Shown here: piece after piece, positions 16,141-25,035 of the stretch | How positions within the stretch are numbered: position 1 is the stretch's first letter | Layout of the letters: every line of letters starts with the position of its first letter | Assembly: GCA_022821685.1 (NCBI GenBank) | Contig: JAJEDD010000022.1 | Coordinates: 1 to 44,857, forward strand | Direction of reading: 5' to 3' | DNA: 44,857 nucleotides | Origin: Acidimicrobiia bacterium | GTDB taxonomy: Bacteria > Actinomycetota > Acidimicrobiia > Acidimicrobiales > Aldehydirespiratoraceae | Notes under the pieces: model-generated | Databases searched by the model: none | The model's input: only the letters and a program-made list of their open reading frames with translations | Told to the model about the DNA's origin: nothing | Made by a program: the position numbers and the translations under genes

Positions 16141-19100
16141 ATGGCCCGAAGATCACGCACGCGCGAGACGACAATAAATGGTCGTCTCGCCCTCGCGCTT
16201 GGTAACAGGCATCCCCGATGGGAAGTGCAGGCAGAGTCCACTCGCGTCGTCGCAGACGCGGCGGCCAAGGCGCCCGACATCATCGTGAGAATGGCCGGGG
16301 GCCTCTCGGTCGTCGTTGAGACTGAGTACGAGCCCGCACCGAGTGTTGAACTGGATGCCGTGAGGAGGCTCGGGGTGACACTGGCCCACGACGGCGAGCC
16401 CGTGGAGCAGGTGGTCGCCGTACGCCTTCCTGATGACCTGAGCCGGGTTCGCCAGGCCGATCTCTCGGCAGCTCTGGCGCAGGCCGAGTTCCGCTACTGC
16501 GTTCTCATTCACAAGGGTGCCGACACGCCGGACAGATTCCCCAAAGCCGGGTTCATCTGCGGGGATCTCGATGCCCTCGCCGGCTTCATCGAGTCGATTG
16601 CGGTGTCCGAGCGCAGGCTGGCGCAAGCAGTGGATGTTCTTGAGGAGGGTGTCGCCGAATCGGCTGCTGTTCTCCGGCATCGGCTCGCTCCGCAGCGACA
16701 GTCGGTGCTTGATGCCATGGGCGAGGCCCTCTACCAGACCGACGGCGAGCAGACGTCGCGCATGGCGATGACCATCGTCGCCAACGCGCTCACGTTTCAT
16801 TGCGCCATCTCCTCGACTCACCCTCAGATTGCTCCGTTCGAGTCGCTGCGCTCCGCGGGCGAGCTGTTGCCCAGCACGCTGTTGGACGCCTGGGATGCCA
16901 TTCTCGAGATCAACTACTGGCCGATCTTCGAGATTGCCCGCCGGGTTCTGGCACCGCTGCCTGCGGACGTGTTCCGAGATGTTCTGGGGCGGCTGGCCGG
17001 GGTGGCCGAGAGGCTCGTCGGCATAGGTGTTACCACAACCCAGGAGATGGCAGGGCAGATGTTCGGCCGCCTGATCGCCGACCGGAAGTTCCTCGCCACG
17101 TTCTACACGCGGCCGCCCTCGGCCTATCTGCTCGCTGAGCTGGCTGTAGCCCGCCTGACACATGATTTTGCTGATCGAGGCTCGCTCGAGGCTCTGAAGG
17201 TCGCTGATTTGGCCTGCGGCACGGGTGCCCTGCTGTCGGCGGCATATGGGCGGATTGCGGCGAGGGCCCGCCGTGCCGGCCTGGACGACGCCGAGCTGCA
17301 TGCATCCTTCATGGAGCGGGTGCTCGTCGGTGCTGACATCATGCCTGCGGCCGTGCATGTGACGGCGTCGATGCTGTCGGCCGTGCATCCCGCAGCGCCC
17401 TTCGGTGACACCAACATCCACCTGATGCCTTACGGTCGCCAGAGTTCCCCTGATTCAGCTGTTGAGGGGGCCTCGGTGGCGGCTATCGGGTCCCTTGAGT
17501 TGATCGATGATGTGGAGGCCGCTTCCCTGTTCGGCTCTGGTCGCAGTGCGGCCTCGGGCGCTAAATCGGGCAGCACGTCATCGGCCGAGCACATGTTCGT
17601 GCTTGATCACCGGTCTGCCGATCTGGTGATCATGAATCCGCCGTTCGCTCGGACGGTGGGCCAGGAAGGGGATCGCGTCGACGTGCCTCGGCCTGCATTC
17701 GCCGGATTTGGAACTACCGACGCCGAGCAGGAGTCCATGAGCGGGCGGCTCGCGGCAATCGGCATCTACCGGCGGGTTGGAGGGGCCGCTGGACGTGGCC
17801 ATGCGGGCCTCGCGTCGAACTTCATTGACCTCGCCCATGCCAAGGTCAAGCCCGGCGGGATCATCGCCTTCGTGCTGCCGGCTACCTTCGTCGTGTCGAG
17901 CGCGTGGTCCGGGGCTCGAAGGCTGTTGGCCGAGCATTATCGCGACATTGTGCTGGTCTCCATTGCCGCGCACGGTGCCACCGATCGGGCCTTCTCCGAC
18001 GATACAGCCCTTGCCGAGGTGCTCGTGGTGGCTACCCGGCAGCAGCCCCCGATCGGCGATCAAGCGTGGAACCGTGTCGAGGAGACCTCGGTTCGCTGGG
18101 TGGGGCTTGCCGAACGCCCCGCCGTCGTCGCCGAGTCTCTTGAGGTCGCTGCCGCGATTGCCCATCACATCGACACCGGACAGCCCTCTGGCGAATTGAG
18201 GATCGGGGATGAACGCTTGGGCGTGATCGGCACCGGCCGTTTGGCTGATGGCGGGTTCGGTCAGCTGGCGGAGTTGCGCCTGGCCGCCACTGCAATGGCA
18301 CTGTTGGACCAACGGATCGACCTGCCGAGGCATCAGCCAATGAAGGTGCCGATCGCGCCGATGAGAGAGCTCGGCGCGGCTGGTGCGGGCAATGCGGCCA
18401 TTGGCGTGAAGCCAAAATCTGCGGGTCCGATCGAGCGTGGCACGGGCGCATACGCTGCTCCCTTCTGGATTCGCAGCCTCGAATCGGATCGCGAGTTGTG
18501 GCGGGCTGCTTCCTATCCGGTCCTGTGGGCGCACAACGCACGCTCTGGACGTGAGAGCAGGCTCGAAATCGCCCCCGATGCGTACGGCGAGTTGCGCCCT
18601 GGTTCCACCGAGGAGCATGCACGCCACGTTTGGCGAGTCACCGCGTCTCGGGTTCATGTGAATCTCGAGTTCCAGTTGAACAGTCAACGACTTGGATCGT
18701 GTCTCACCCCCAAGGAGTGCATCGGTGGGCGGGCATGGCCGAGCTTCATGGCGAAGGCGCTTGCCTGGGAGGTACCGATAGTCCTGTGGTTGAACACGAC
18801 TCTGGGCCTGTTGGGCCGCTGGTGGGTGGGATCGCGTCAACAGAAGGGCCGCTCGATCCTGTCGGTCGGGCGCATCGGGGAGATTCCGGTTCTCGACTGC
18901 CGCGCCTTGAGTAGCGAGGCGCTTGCGGAGGCGACGGAGGTCTTCGCTCGCTTCCGCGTCCGAGAGTTCCTTCCCGCCAATGAGGCCTATCGAGACGAGG
19001 TGCGCTGCGAACTCGACCAGGCCGTGCTCTGCGATTTGATCGGCCTGCCGGAGTCGATCCTCGAGCCCTTGGAAACGCTGCGCCATCAGTGGTGCCGCGA

Positions 19101-19143
19101 GCCGACGGTCCACGGCGGCAAGCCGACCCGACCCTCCGGGTGA
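16141..19143 (+). CDS. Large N6-adenine DNA methyltransferase with N-terminal nuclease-like region (type IIG-like)
   Basis: The 1000-residue product starts at ATG 16141, with GAGG about 9 nt upstream; the longer frame upstream has no such site. Methylase motif I is VADLACGTGALLSAAYGR and motif IV is LVIMNPPFART, as in Eco57I/HsdM-like enzymes. The N-terminal 100 residues have APDIIVRMAGGLSVVVETEYEP, reminiscent of a PD-(D/E)XK core although the Lys is not seen. The C-terminal third would be the target-recognition part. No separate restriction or specificity gene is nearby, so it may be a single-chain restriction-modification enzyme or a solitary methylase. It stands between the ccm operon and housekeeping genes, suggesting acquisition. 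Confidence 0.8.
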   Translation: MARRSRTRETTINGRLALALGNRHPRWEVQAESTRVVADAAAKAPDIIVRMAGGLSVVVETEYEPAPSVELDAVRRLGVTLAHDGEPVEQVVAVRLPDDLSRVRQADLSAALAQAEFRYCVLIHKGADTPDRFPKAGFICGDLDALAGFIESIAVSERRLAQAVDVLEEGVAESAAVLRHRLAPQRQSVLDAMGEALYQTDGEQTSRMAMTIVANALTFHCAISSTHPQIAPFESLRSAGELLPSTLLDAWDAILEINYWPIFEIARRVLAPLPADVFRDVLGRLAGVAERLVGIGVTTTQEMAGQMFGRLIADRKFLATFYTRPPSAYLLAELAVARLTHDFADRGSLEALKVADLACGTGALLSAAYGRIAARARRAGLDDAELHASFMERVLVGADIMPAAVHVTASMLSAVHPAAPFGDTNIHLMPYGRQSSPDSAVEGASVAAIGSLELIDDVEAASLFGSGRSAASGAKSGSTSSAEHMFVLDHRSADLVIMNPPFARTVGQEGDRVDVPRPAFAGFGTTDAEQESMSGRLAAIGIYRRVGGAAGRGHAGLASNFIDLAHAKVKPGGIIAFVLPATFVVSSAWSGARRLLAEHYRDIVLVSIAAHGATDRAFSDDTALAEVLVVATRQQPPIGDQAWNRVEETSVRWVGLAERPAVVAESLEVAAAIAHHIDTGQPSGELRIGDERLGVIGTGRLADGGFGQLAELRLAATAMALLDQRIDLPRHQPMKVPIAPMRELGAAGAGNAAIGVKPKSAGPIERGTGAYAAPFWIRSLESDRELWRAASYPVLWAHNARSGRESRLEIAPDAYGELRPGSTEEHARHVWRVTASRVHVNLEFQLNSQRLGSCLTPKECIGGRAWPSFMAKALAWEVPIVLWLNTTLGLLGRWWVGSRQQKGRSILSVGRIGEIPVLDCRALSSEALAEATEVFARFRVREFLPANEAYRDEVRCELDQAVLCDLIGLPESILEPLETLRHQWCREPTVHGGKPTRPSG

Positions 19144-19204
19144 GGTGGTGGAGCCTATGGGCCGACGCGCGTTGGGCCGTAGGGTCACATGCGAGGAGGC
19201 GAGC

Positions 19205-19210
19205 TAACGT
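19205..19210 (+). promoter_or_regulatory. -10 element of the DUF3179 gene
   Basis: TAACGT lies 8 nt before ATG 19219, as in leaderless promoters of actinobacteria. No -35 is evident. Confidence 0.35.
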
Positions 19211-19218
19211 CGCTGTAG

Positions 19219-20601
19219 ATGGTCCTTGAGTCCTCCAATTCGGTCTCGGCGGCAGCGGGGCGGAGCTGGCGTCCCGGTGTCCGTTGGATCCCGGCTGCGC
19301 TGGCTGTGACTCTGCTGGCCCTCGGATGCGGTGCCGACGAGTCGCGTCCTGCTGCGGAGGCGGCGGGCGATGCCGAGCCCCCTGTGGTCGTTTCCGAGCC
19401 GAGCGACGCCACGGACGAGGCCGCGCCGTCCGATGATGCGGTGTCGGCGGAGCCAGTCGACACGCCCTCGGCAGAGACGATGCCGGCCGCGCCGGAGCCG
19501 GCGTCATCGGGGCAGGAGCAGGCACCGTCTGAGCAGGCCGGGCCGATCCGGTCGACGGCCCGTGAGGATGTGCTCAGCGCGCTGCACGACCCCTTCAACC
19601 CCGAGCACCCGGAGCCGCTCATCGACCTGTCGGAGGTTCGCGGGGTGGTGCCGCCCGACTCCATACCCGCCCTTGAGGACCCCGCCTTCGAGCTGGCCGC
19701 AGAGGTGGAGTGGCTGGCCGACGTGGAGCCGGTGCTGGCGCTTGAGGTCAACGGCGACGCCCGGGCCTACCCGCTGCGGATCATGACCTGGCACGAGCTC
19801 GTCAACGGCACGGTGGGCGGGGTGCCGGTCACGGTGTCGTACTGTCCGCTGTGCAACTCCGCGGTGGCCTACGACCGGCGGGTGGGGGACCGCATCCTCG
19901 ACTTCGGCACCTCCGGCGCGCTGCTGAACTCGTCGCTGGTGATGTACGACCGCCAAACCGAGAGCCTCTGGTCGCACTACACCGGCCAGGCGGTGGTCGG
20001 CCACCTCGTCGGCGCCGAACTGGACTTGATCCCGGTGCAGACGGTGTCGTTCGAGGCGTTCCTGGCATCGCACCCCGACGGTGAGGTGCTCGGCCTCGAC
20101 ACCGGCCATTTCCGCCGCTACGGGCAGAACCCCTACGAGTCTTACGACACCAACAACCGGCCCTTCCTGTTCAGCGGCCCCACTGACGACCGGCTCGATC
20201 CGATCGCCAGGGTGGTCGCCCTGCGAGACGGCGCCGAGGGGGTGGTCATCCCCACCGAGATGCTCGCCGAGCGCCGGGTGGTGCCCTTCGCCTTCGCCGG
20301 CCGCGAGCTGGTGGCAGTGTTCGAGCCGGGCACGGCCAGCGCCCTCGACAGCGCCCTGATCTCCGAGGGCCGCGACGTCGGTGCCACCGGCGTGTTCGTG
20401 CGCTCGCTCGACGGCCGCCCGCTGGAACTGGCGCCGGCCGAAGGCGGCGGCTTCGTGGATGGGGCCAGCGGCGCGGTCTACGACATCCTGGGCCGGCCGT
20501 CGGACTCGGGCGCCGCCGCGCTGGAGCCGGTCGAGCATCTCGACACGTTCTGGTTCGCGGCAGCCGCCTTCTATCCCGACGCCGAGATCATCGCAGAATA
20601 G
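19219..20601 (+). CDS. DUF3179 domain lipoprotein
   Basis: The N-terminus has a signal peptide ending in a lipobox-like LLALGCGADE. It is followed by a Pro/Ala/Glu/Ser-rich linker of about 100 residues and the DUF3179 domain: ARAYPLRIMTWHELVNG, VSYCPLCNSAVAYDR, DRQTESLWSHYTGQAVVG. The CPLC cysteines and the HE and SH positions are family hallmarks. The function of the family is unknown; a metal- or heme-related surface role is only a guess. The HD-domain gene follows after 9 bp. Confidence 0.85.
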   Translation: MVLESSNSVSAAAGRSWRPGVRWIPAALAVTLLALGCGADESRPAAEAAGDAEPPVVVSEPSDATDEAAPSDDAVSAEPVDTPSAETMPAAPEPASSGQEQAPSEQAGPIRSTAREDVLSALHDPFNPEHPEPLIDLSEVRGVVPPDSIPALEDPAFELAAEVEWLADVEPVLALEVNGDARAYPLRIMTWHELVNGTVGGVPVTVSYCPLCNSAVAYDRRVGDRILDFGTSGALLNSSLVMYDRQTESLWSHYTGQAVVGHLVGAELDLIPVQTVSFEAFLASHPDGEVLGLDTGHFRRYGQNPYESYDTNNRPFLFSGPTDDRLDPIARVVALRDGAEGVVIPTEMLAERRVVPFAFAGRELVAVFEPGTASALDSALISEGRDVGATGVFVRSLDGRPLELAPAEGGGFVDGASGAVYDILGRPSDSGAAALEPVEHLDTFWFAAAAFYPDAEIIAE

Positions 20602-20610
20602 GCTGACGGC

Positions 20611-21186
20611 GTGACGCTGACCGACACCTTCACCGTGGGCTGGACGGCCATGGCCGACGGCACCGCCGAGGACTACGCCCAGCTTTCGGGGATATTCGAG
20701 GGCCACGCCCGAGACACGCTGGTGCCGCACCTGCTGTCGGTGATGCGACTGCTCGAGGGGCCCACGCTGGGATATCAGATCGACCGGGCCCGCCACTGCC
20801 GCCAGTCGGCCACTCGGGCTCTGCGCAACGGCGAATCCGACGAGTTCGTAGTGGCCGCGCTCCTGCACGACATCGGCGATGTGCTGGCCCCCGACAACCA
20901 CAGCGCGGTGGCCGCCGCCATCGTTGCCCCCTATGTGAGCGCCGAGACGGAGTGGGTGGTGCGCCACCACGGGCTGTTTCAGGGCTACTACTACTTCCAT
21001 CACCTCGGCGGCGACCGCTGCGCCCGGGAGCGCTACTCAGAGTCGCCGCACTACGACCGCTGCGTCGACTTTTGCGCCTCCTACGACCAGAACTGCTTCG
21101 ACCCCGACTACGACGACCTCCCGATGGAGGACTTCGTGCCCCTGCTCAACAAGGTCTTCTCCCAACCCCCGCAATTCACGGCGTAA
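20611..21186 (+). CDS. HD-domain phosphohydrolase-like oxygenase (PhnZ-like)
   Basis: 191 residues with AALLHDIGDVLAPDNH (metal-binding HD) and further His at RHCRQ, WVVRHHGLF and YYFHHLGG. The arrangement resembles the mixed-valent di-iron oxygenases related to PhnZ more than classical HD phosphatases, but the substrate cannot be told. GTG 20611 begins 9 bp after the DUF3179 stop. The TAA stop 21184-21186 is the first bases of a dispersed element. Confidence 0.8.
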   Translation: MTLTDTFTVGWTAMADGTAEDYAQLSGIFEGHARDTLVPHLLSVMRLLEGPTLGYQIDRARHCRQSATRALRNGESDEFVVAALLHDIGDVLAPDNHSAVAAAIVAPYVSAETEWVVRHHGLFQGYYYFHHLGGDRCARERYSESPHYDRCVDFCASYDQNCFDPDYDDLPMEDFVPLLNKVFSQPPQFTA

Positions 21187-21300
21187 TTTGCCGAGCGAAC
21201 AGGCGAGTGGATCCGGCCCATACGGGCGAGGCCGTTGGGCTTGCGTTGCTGGAGTTTGGTCGACCCGTGAGCGAAGCGAACCGAACGGGGATCGGGTGCT
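21184..21300 (+). repeat. Dispersed element, copy 2 (diverged, right end lost)
   Basis: It starts TAATTTGCCGAGCGAACAGG at the stop of the HD gene and contains CGGCCCATACGGGCGAGGCC and CGTGAGCGAAGCGAACC. The right inverted end is missing. Confidence 0.7.
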
Positions 21301-21302
21301 CC

Positions 21303-21776
21303 TCAGGCGCCGAAGGTGCGCGGGTGCCGGTAGGAGGCGCCGACGATACGACCGTCACCCACTTCCAGCTCCCAGATCGACGCCTTCTTGCACCTGCCCA
21401 AGTCCCCGATCTCGAGCCCGTGCTGGGCCAGCACCCACAGCAGGCCGGGAATCACGTCGCCGTGGCTGCACAGCACCGCGTCGCCCTCGGCGGCGGCCAG
21501 CGAGCGCAGCAATTCCAGGGCATCGCTGACGAACGTGCCCTCAGCCAGCAAATCCGCGACCTCCACCGGCAGTCCCAGCATCCGCCCCAGCGGCGCCACC
21601 GTGTCCACGCAGCGCGCCGCCGGGCTCGACAGGATCCGCCGCACCGGGCGCGTCGCCAGCGCAGCGCCGATGGCCTCGGCCTGCCTCAGCCCGACGTCTT
21701 CAAGCGGCCGCTCAAAATCGTCGCCCACCCAATCCGACCGACTCCCCGCGTCGGCATGACGCACCAGATGAAGCAT
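21303..21776 (-). CDS. SixA-like histidine phosphatase
   Basis: 157 residues beginning MLHLVRHADAGSRSDW (catalytic RHA). Later come ILSSPAARCVDT and VLCSHGDVIPGLLW, the second catalytic His. This fits SixA-type phosphohistidine phosphatases. GGAGGG about 7 nt upstream of ATG 21776 fixes the start. It is divergent from mrp. Its substrate in the cell is not shown by the sequence. Confidence 0.82.
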   Translation of the reverse strand: MLHLVRHADAGSRSDWVGDDFERPLEDVGLRQAEAIGAALATRPVRRILSSPAARCVDTVAPLGRMLGLPVEVADLLAEGTFVSDALELLRSLAAAEGDAVLCSHGDVIPGLLWVLAQHGLEIGDLGRCKKASIWELEVGDGRIVGASYRHPRTFGA

Positions 21777-21828
21777 CAATCTGCCCTCCAAGGCGAGCGC
21801 GCACAGATGCGCGTCCAAGACACTCCGG

Positions 21829-21834
21829 TAGCCT
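21829..21834 (+). promoter_or_regulatory. -10 element of mrp (leaderless type)
   Basis: TAGCCT is separated from GTG 21841 by exactly 6 nt, so transcription probably starts at the GTG. Confidence 0.45.
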
Positions 21835-21840
21835 AGGCCG

Positions 21841-22980
21841 GTGGCCGTCACGGAAGCGGAGGTGATTGAGGCCCTCCGACCGGTGGAGGACCCGGAGCTG
21901 CGCCGCAGCATCGTCGACCTCGGCATGTACCGGGGCGTTGCCCTCGACGGCGGCCACGCCGACGTGCGCATCGCGCTCACGGTGGCGGGCTGCCCGCTGC
22001 GCAGCGAGATCCAGAGCCGGGTGACCGACGCGCTGCTGGCGCTCGACGGCGTGGCCGCGGTCACCCTGGACTTCACGGTGATGACCGACGCCGAGCGGGC
22101 CGAGCTGCGCACCAAGCTCCACGGCAGCCCGGCCGCCACCGCCGGATCCGCTCCGGCCCACGGCCACGCCGAGGGTCGGGCCATCCCGTTCGCCGAGCCC
22201 GGCAACGCCACCCGCACCCTGCTGATCGCCTCTGGCAAGGGCGGGGTGGGCAAGTCTTCGGTGACCGCCAACCTGGCCATCGCCCTCGCGGCGCGGGGCC
22301 GTTCCACCGCGGTGGTGGACGCCGACGTGTGGGGCTTCTCGATACCGAGGATGCTGGGGGTGGACCGGGCCCCGGTGGTGATCGACGACATGATCGTGCC
22401 GCCGGAGGTGCACGGCGTGCGCTGCATCTCGATGGGCTTCTTCGCCCAGGAGGACCAGCCGGTGATCTGGCGGGGGCCGATGCTGCACAAGGCCCTCGAG
22501 CAGTTCCTCACCGACGTGTTCTGGGACGATCCCGACTTCCTGCTGATCGACCTGCCCCCCGGCACCGGCGACATCTCGCTGTCGCTGGCCCAGTTCCTGC
22601 CCCGAGCCGAGGCCTACGTGGTGACCACCCCCAACCCCGCGGCCCAGAGAGTGGCCCAGCGCGCCGCGTTCATGTTCTCCAAGGTGAACATCGCGGTGCG
22701 CGGCGTGATCGAGAACATGTCGTGGTTCACCGGCGACGACGGCAAGCGCTACCAGCTCTTCGGCTCGGGCGGCGGCGCCGAGCTGGCCCGCACGCTGGAC
22801 GTGGAGCTCCTCGGCCAGGTCCCCATGACCATCCCGCTGCGCGAGGGCAGCGACCACGGTCGGCCCATAATGGCGGTGGACCCCGCCTCCGAGGCGTCGG
22901 CAGTGTTCGCGGCGATGGCGTCGTGGGTCGAGGCCCACGGCCCCACCAAGCGGACCCACCCCGAACTGAAGATCGTCTGA
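21841..22980 (+). CDS. mrp: Mrp/NBP35 family iron-sulfur cluster carrier ATPase
   Basis: An N-terminal MIP18/DUF59 domain (PVEDPELRRSIVDLGM; VAGCPLRSEIQ) is joined to a P-loop ATPase with the deviant Walker A SGKGGVGKSS. It also has VVDADVWGFSIPRML and LIDLPPGTGDISLSL. Such proteins carry Fe-S clusters to target enzymes. The usual C-terminal CXXC is replaced by LFGSGGG, as I recall for actinobacterial Mrp. Iron-sulfur clients in this window could include the FrhB-like protein and UdgB. 379 residues. Confidence 0.9.
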   Translation: MAVTEAEVIEALRPVEDPELRRSIVDLGMYRGVALDGGHADVRIALTVAGCPLRSEIQSRVTDALLALDGVAAVTLDFTVMTDAERAELRTKLHGSPAATAGSAPAHGHAEGRAIPFAEPGNATRTLLIASGKGGVGKSSVTANLAIALAARGRSTAVVDADVWGFSIPRMLGVDRAPVVIDDMIVPPEVHGVRCISMGFFAQEDQPVIWRGPMLHKALEQFLTDVFWDDPDFLLIDLPPGTGDISLSLAQFLPRAEAYVVTTPNPAAQRVAQRAAFMFSKVNIAVRGVIENMSWFTGDDGKRYQLFGSGGGAELARTLDVELLGQVPMTIPLREGSDHGRPIMAVDPASEASAVFAAMASWVEAHGPTKRTHPELKIV

Positions 22981-23018
22981 GACACTGCGGATCGTCTGAG
23001 ACACTACGGACCGTCTGA
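22971..23018 (+). repeat. Three 19-bp tandem repeats over the mrp stop codon
   Basis: GATCGTCTGA occurs at 22971 and 22990, and the variant GACCGTCTGA at 23009. Each unit carries the last two codons and the stop of mrp. Confidence 0.8.
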
Positions 23019-23036
23019 GCCCCAAAGGAGAACGAC

Positions 23037-23264
23037 GTGGAGCTTCGCATCGGCATCGCCGACAACCCTCAGCCCATCACCGTGACCCTCCCCGACGACT
23101 CCGACCGCGCCGACATCACGGCGGCGGTCGAGGCCGCTTTGCGGGGCGACGCGCCGGTGCTGTGGCTGACCGACGACAAGGGCCGCGAGATCGCGGTGGC
23201 CGCATCGCGGGTCACCCATGTGGAGATGGGTCCACCCGGCTCCAACCCCATCGGCTTCGGCTGA
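23037..23264 (+). CDS. DUF3107 family protein
   Basis: 75 residues of the small actinobacterial DUF3107 family: MELRIGIADNPQPITVTL, then EAALRGDAPVLWLTDDKGRE, ending in a Gly/Pro tail. The AGGAG of CCCAAAGGAGAACGAC precedes GTG 23037. The function is unknown. It lies between mrp and a sensor kinase gene on the same strand. Confidence 0.8.
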   Translation: MELRIGIADNPQPITVTLPDDSDRADITAAVEAALRGDAPVLWLTDDKGREIAVAASRVTHVEMGPPGSNPIGFG

Positions 23265-23286
23265 CCAGAGGCCGAGCGCTCCACCC

Positions 23287-24810
23287 GTGGCCGGTCTCGA
23301 GGAGTTGGCCCGGTCCGACACTGCGCTCGACGAGCGCTCCATAGACCATTTGCACCGGCTGGTGGCCTCCTGGGCGCCGCTGGCCGACCTCTCTTTCGGC
23401 GACCTGCTGCTTTACGCCCCCTGCGCCTCCGGTCGGGCGCCGAGCGAGATTGGCGGCGGATTCGTGGTGCTGGCCCATGCCCGGTCCAACACCGGCCCCA
23501 CCGTTCACGCGGTCGACCCGGTCGGGACTATTGTCCGGGGACAACCTCTGGCGTGGCTGCGGACTGCGATGGACACCGGCGAGCCGGGCGAGGCTGAGAT
23601 AGCCGAGGACGGCTCAGAGGCCGAGCGAATGGACGAGGGGGAGCAAGGTCTCGGGCGCGACCGGCGGCGGGTCGTGGACTACGTGCCCGTTCGCTGCGGC
23701 GACGCACCGGTGGCGGTGCTGGCCCGCGAGGCGGGGCCGGCTCCCGTCCGCCACGAGAACCCGCTGGAGACCATCTACCGAGGCCTCTACGGTCGCTTCG
23801 CTCAGATGATCGCCGAGGGCGCCTTCCCCTACGGCCGCATGGAGCGGGTGGGCGAGTTCCGAGAGCCCCGGGTGGGCGACGGAGTGCTGGTGCTCGACCG
23901 GGAGGGCCGGGTCAGCTACGCCTCGCCCAACGCCCGCAGCGCCCTGCACCGGCTCGGCGTGATGCACCCCGTGCCGGGCCGCAGCCTCAGCGACCTCGGC
24001 CTCGATGACAACGTGATACGGCGCTCGTTCTGGCGGCGGCGCTCCACCGTGGCCGAGTTCACCGCCGGGTCGATGATCGTGGTGGTGCTGCGGGCCTATC
24101 CCATGGTGGCCGAGGACCGCATCACCGGTGCGGTGGCCATGCTGCGCGACGTGTCGGAGCTGCGCCAGCATGACCGCCTGCTGCTGTCGAAGGACGCCAC
24201 CATCCGCGAGATCCACCACCGGGTCAAGAACAACCTGCAAACGGTCAGCTCGCTGCTGCAGCTTCAGGCCCGCCGCCTGGACAGCCCCGAGGCGAAGGCG
24301 GCGGTTGAGAGCTCCGTTAGGCGGATCTCATCAATCGCCATGGTGCACGAGCACCTGGCCCTCGACACCGCCTCCGAGCTCGACTTCGACGAGGTGGTGG
24401 GTCCGCTGGTGCGGCTGGTGCAGGAGGGCCTGGCGCCGCGCTCGCTCAAGATCCAGGTGGAGGGGACTGTCGGCGAGATCGACGGCGAGACGGCCATGCC
24501 GCTGGCGGTGGTGCTGGTGGAGCTGGTGCAGAATGCCTTCCAGCACGCCTCTACCCCCGAGGGCTCTGGAGGGCTGGTCGAGGTGCGGTTGGCCCGTACC
24601 GCCACCACGCTGACGATGCGCATCACCGACGACGGCCCCGGCGTGGGTGAGGGCTTCTCGCTGGACCGAGACGCCGGGCTCGGCCTCACCATCGTGCGAA
24701 CCTTTGTGGTGCACGACTTGGGCGGCTCGGTCACCATCAAGGCCGCGTCGGCGGACCCGCCCCGCGGCACCGTGATCGAGGTGACCGTCCCCCGCCGTTC
24801 GACCAGCTGA
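23287..24810 (+). CDS. PdtaS-like sensor histidine kinase (HisKA_2)
   Basis: 507 residues starting at GTG 23287. The N-terminal half is a GAF-like sensory region interrupted by an acidic insert (EAEIAEDGSEAERMDEGEQG), followed by a PAS domain (DGVLVLDREGRVSYASPNA). The kinase core has the HisKA_2 phospho-acceptor segment REIHHRVKNNLQTVSSLLQL, the N box LVELVQNAFQHAS and the G box TDDGPGVGEG. PdtaS signals to an ANTAR RNA-binding response regulator; no such regulator is in this window. There is no membrane segment, so it is cytosolic. Confidence 0.87.
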   Translation: MAGLEELARSDTALDERSIDHLHRLVASWAPLADLSFGDLLLYAPCASGRAPSEIGGGFVVLAHARSNTGPTVHAVDPVGTIVRGQPLAWLRTAMDTGEPGEAEIAEDGSEAERMDEGEQGLGRDRRRVVDYVPVRCGDAPVAVLAREAGPAPVRHENPLETIYRGLYGRFAQMIAEGAFPYGRMERVGEFREPRVGDGVLVLDREGRVSYASPNARSALHRLGVMHPVPGRSLSDLGLDDNVIRRSFWRRRSTVAEFTAGSMIVVVLRAYPMVAEDRITGAVAMLRDVSELRQHDRLLLSKDATIREIHHRVKNNLQTVSSLLQLQARRLDSPEAKAAVESSVRRISSIAMVHEHLALDTASELDFDEVVGPLVRLVQEGLAPRSLKIQVEGTVGEIDGETAMPLAVVLVELVQNAFQHASTPEGSGGLVEVRLARTATTLTMRITDDGPGVGEGFSLDRDAGLGLTIVRTFVVHDLGGSVTIKAASADPPRGTVIEVTVPRRSTS

Positions 24811-24820
24811 ACCTCGGGCC

Positions 24821-24958
24821 TAGAGGCCGAGCGGATAGGCGAGTGAATCTGCCACATACGGGCGAGGCCGTGGCCCGAGCGGCCCGTGAGCGCAGCGAAC
24901 AAGAGCGGGAGATACCCCCCTTCGACGTGAAGCCTCCTCACCTATCCGCGTGGCCCCA
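24821..24958 (+). repeat. Dispersed element, copy 3 (right-end type B)
   Basis: Left end TAGAGGCCGAGCGGATAGG; right end CTCACCTATCCGCGTGGCC. The ends match each other as inverted repeats, including the GGATAGG/CCTATCC variant. The core carries GTGAGCGCAGCGAACAAGAG. Confidence 0.8.
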
Positions 24959-25035
24959 TAGCCTTGCCCGAACCGCCAACAGGATTGGGGCGATCCGCGC
25001 CGCCTCTCGGCTGGAGTCTGTGCGAGACTGCCCCG

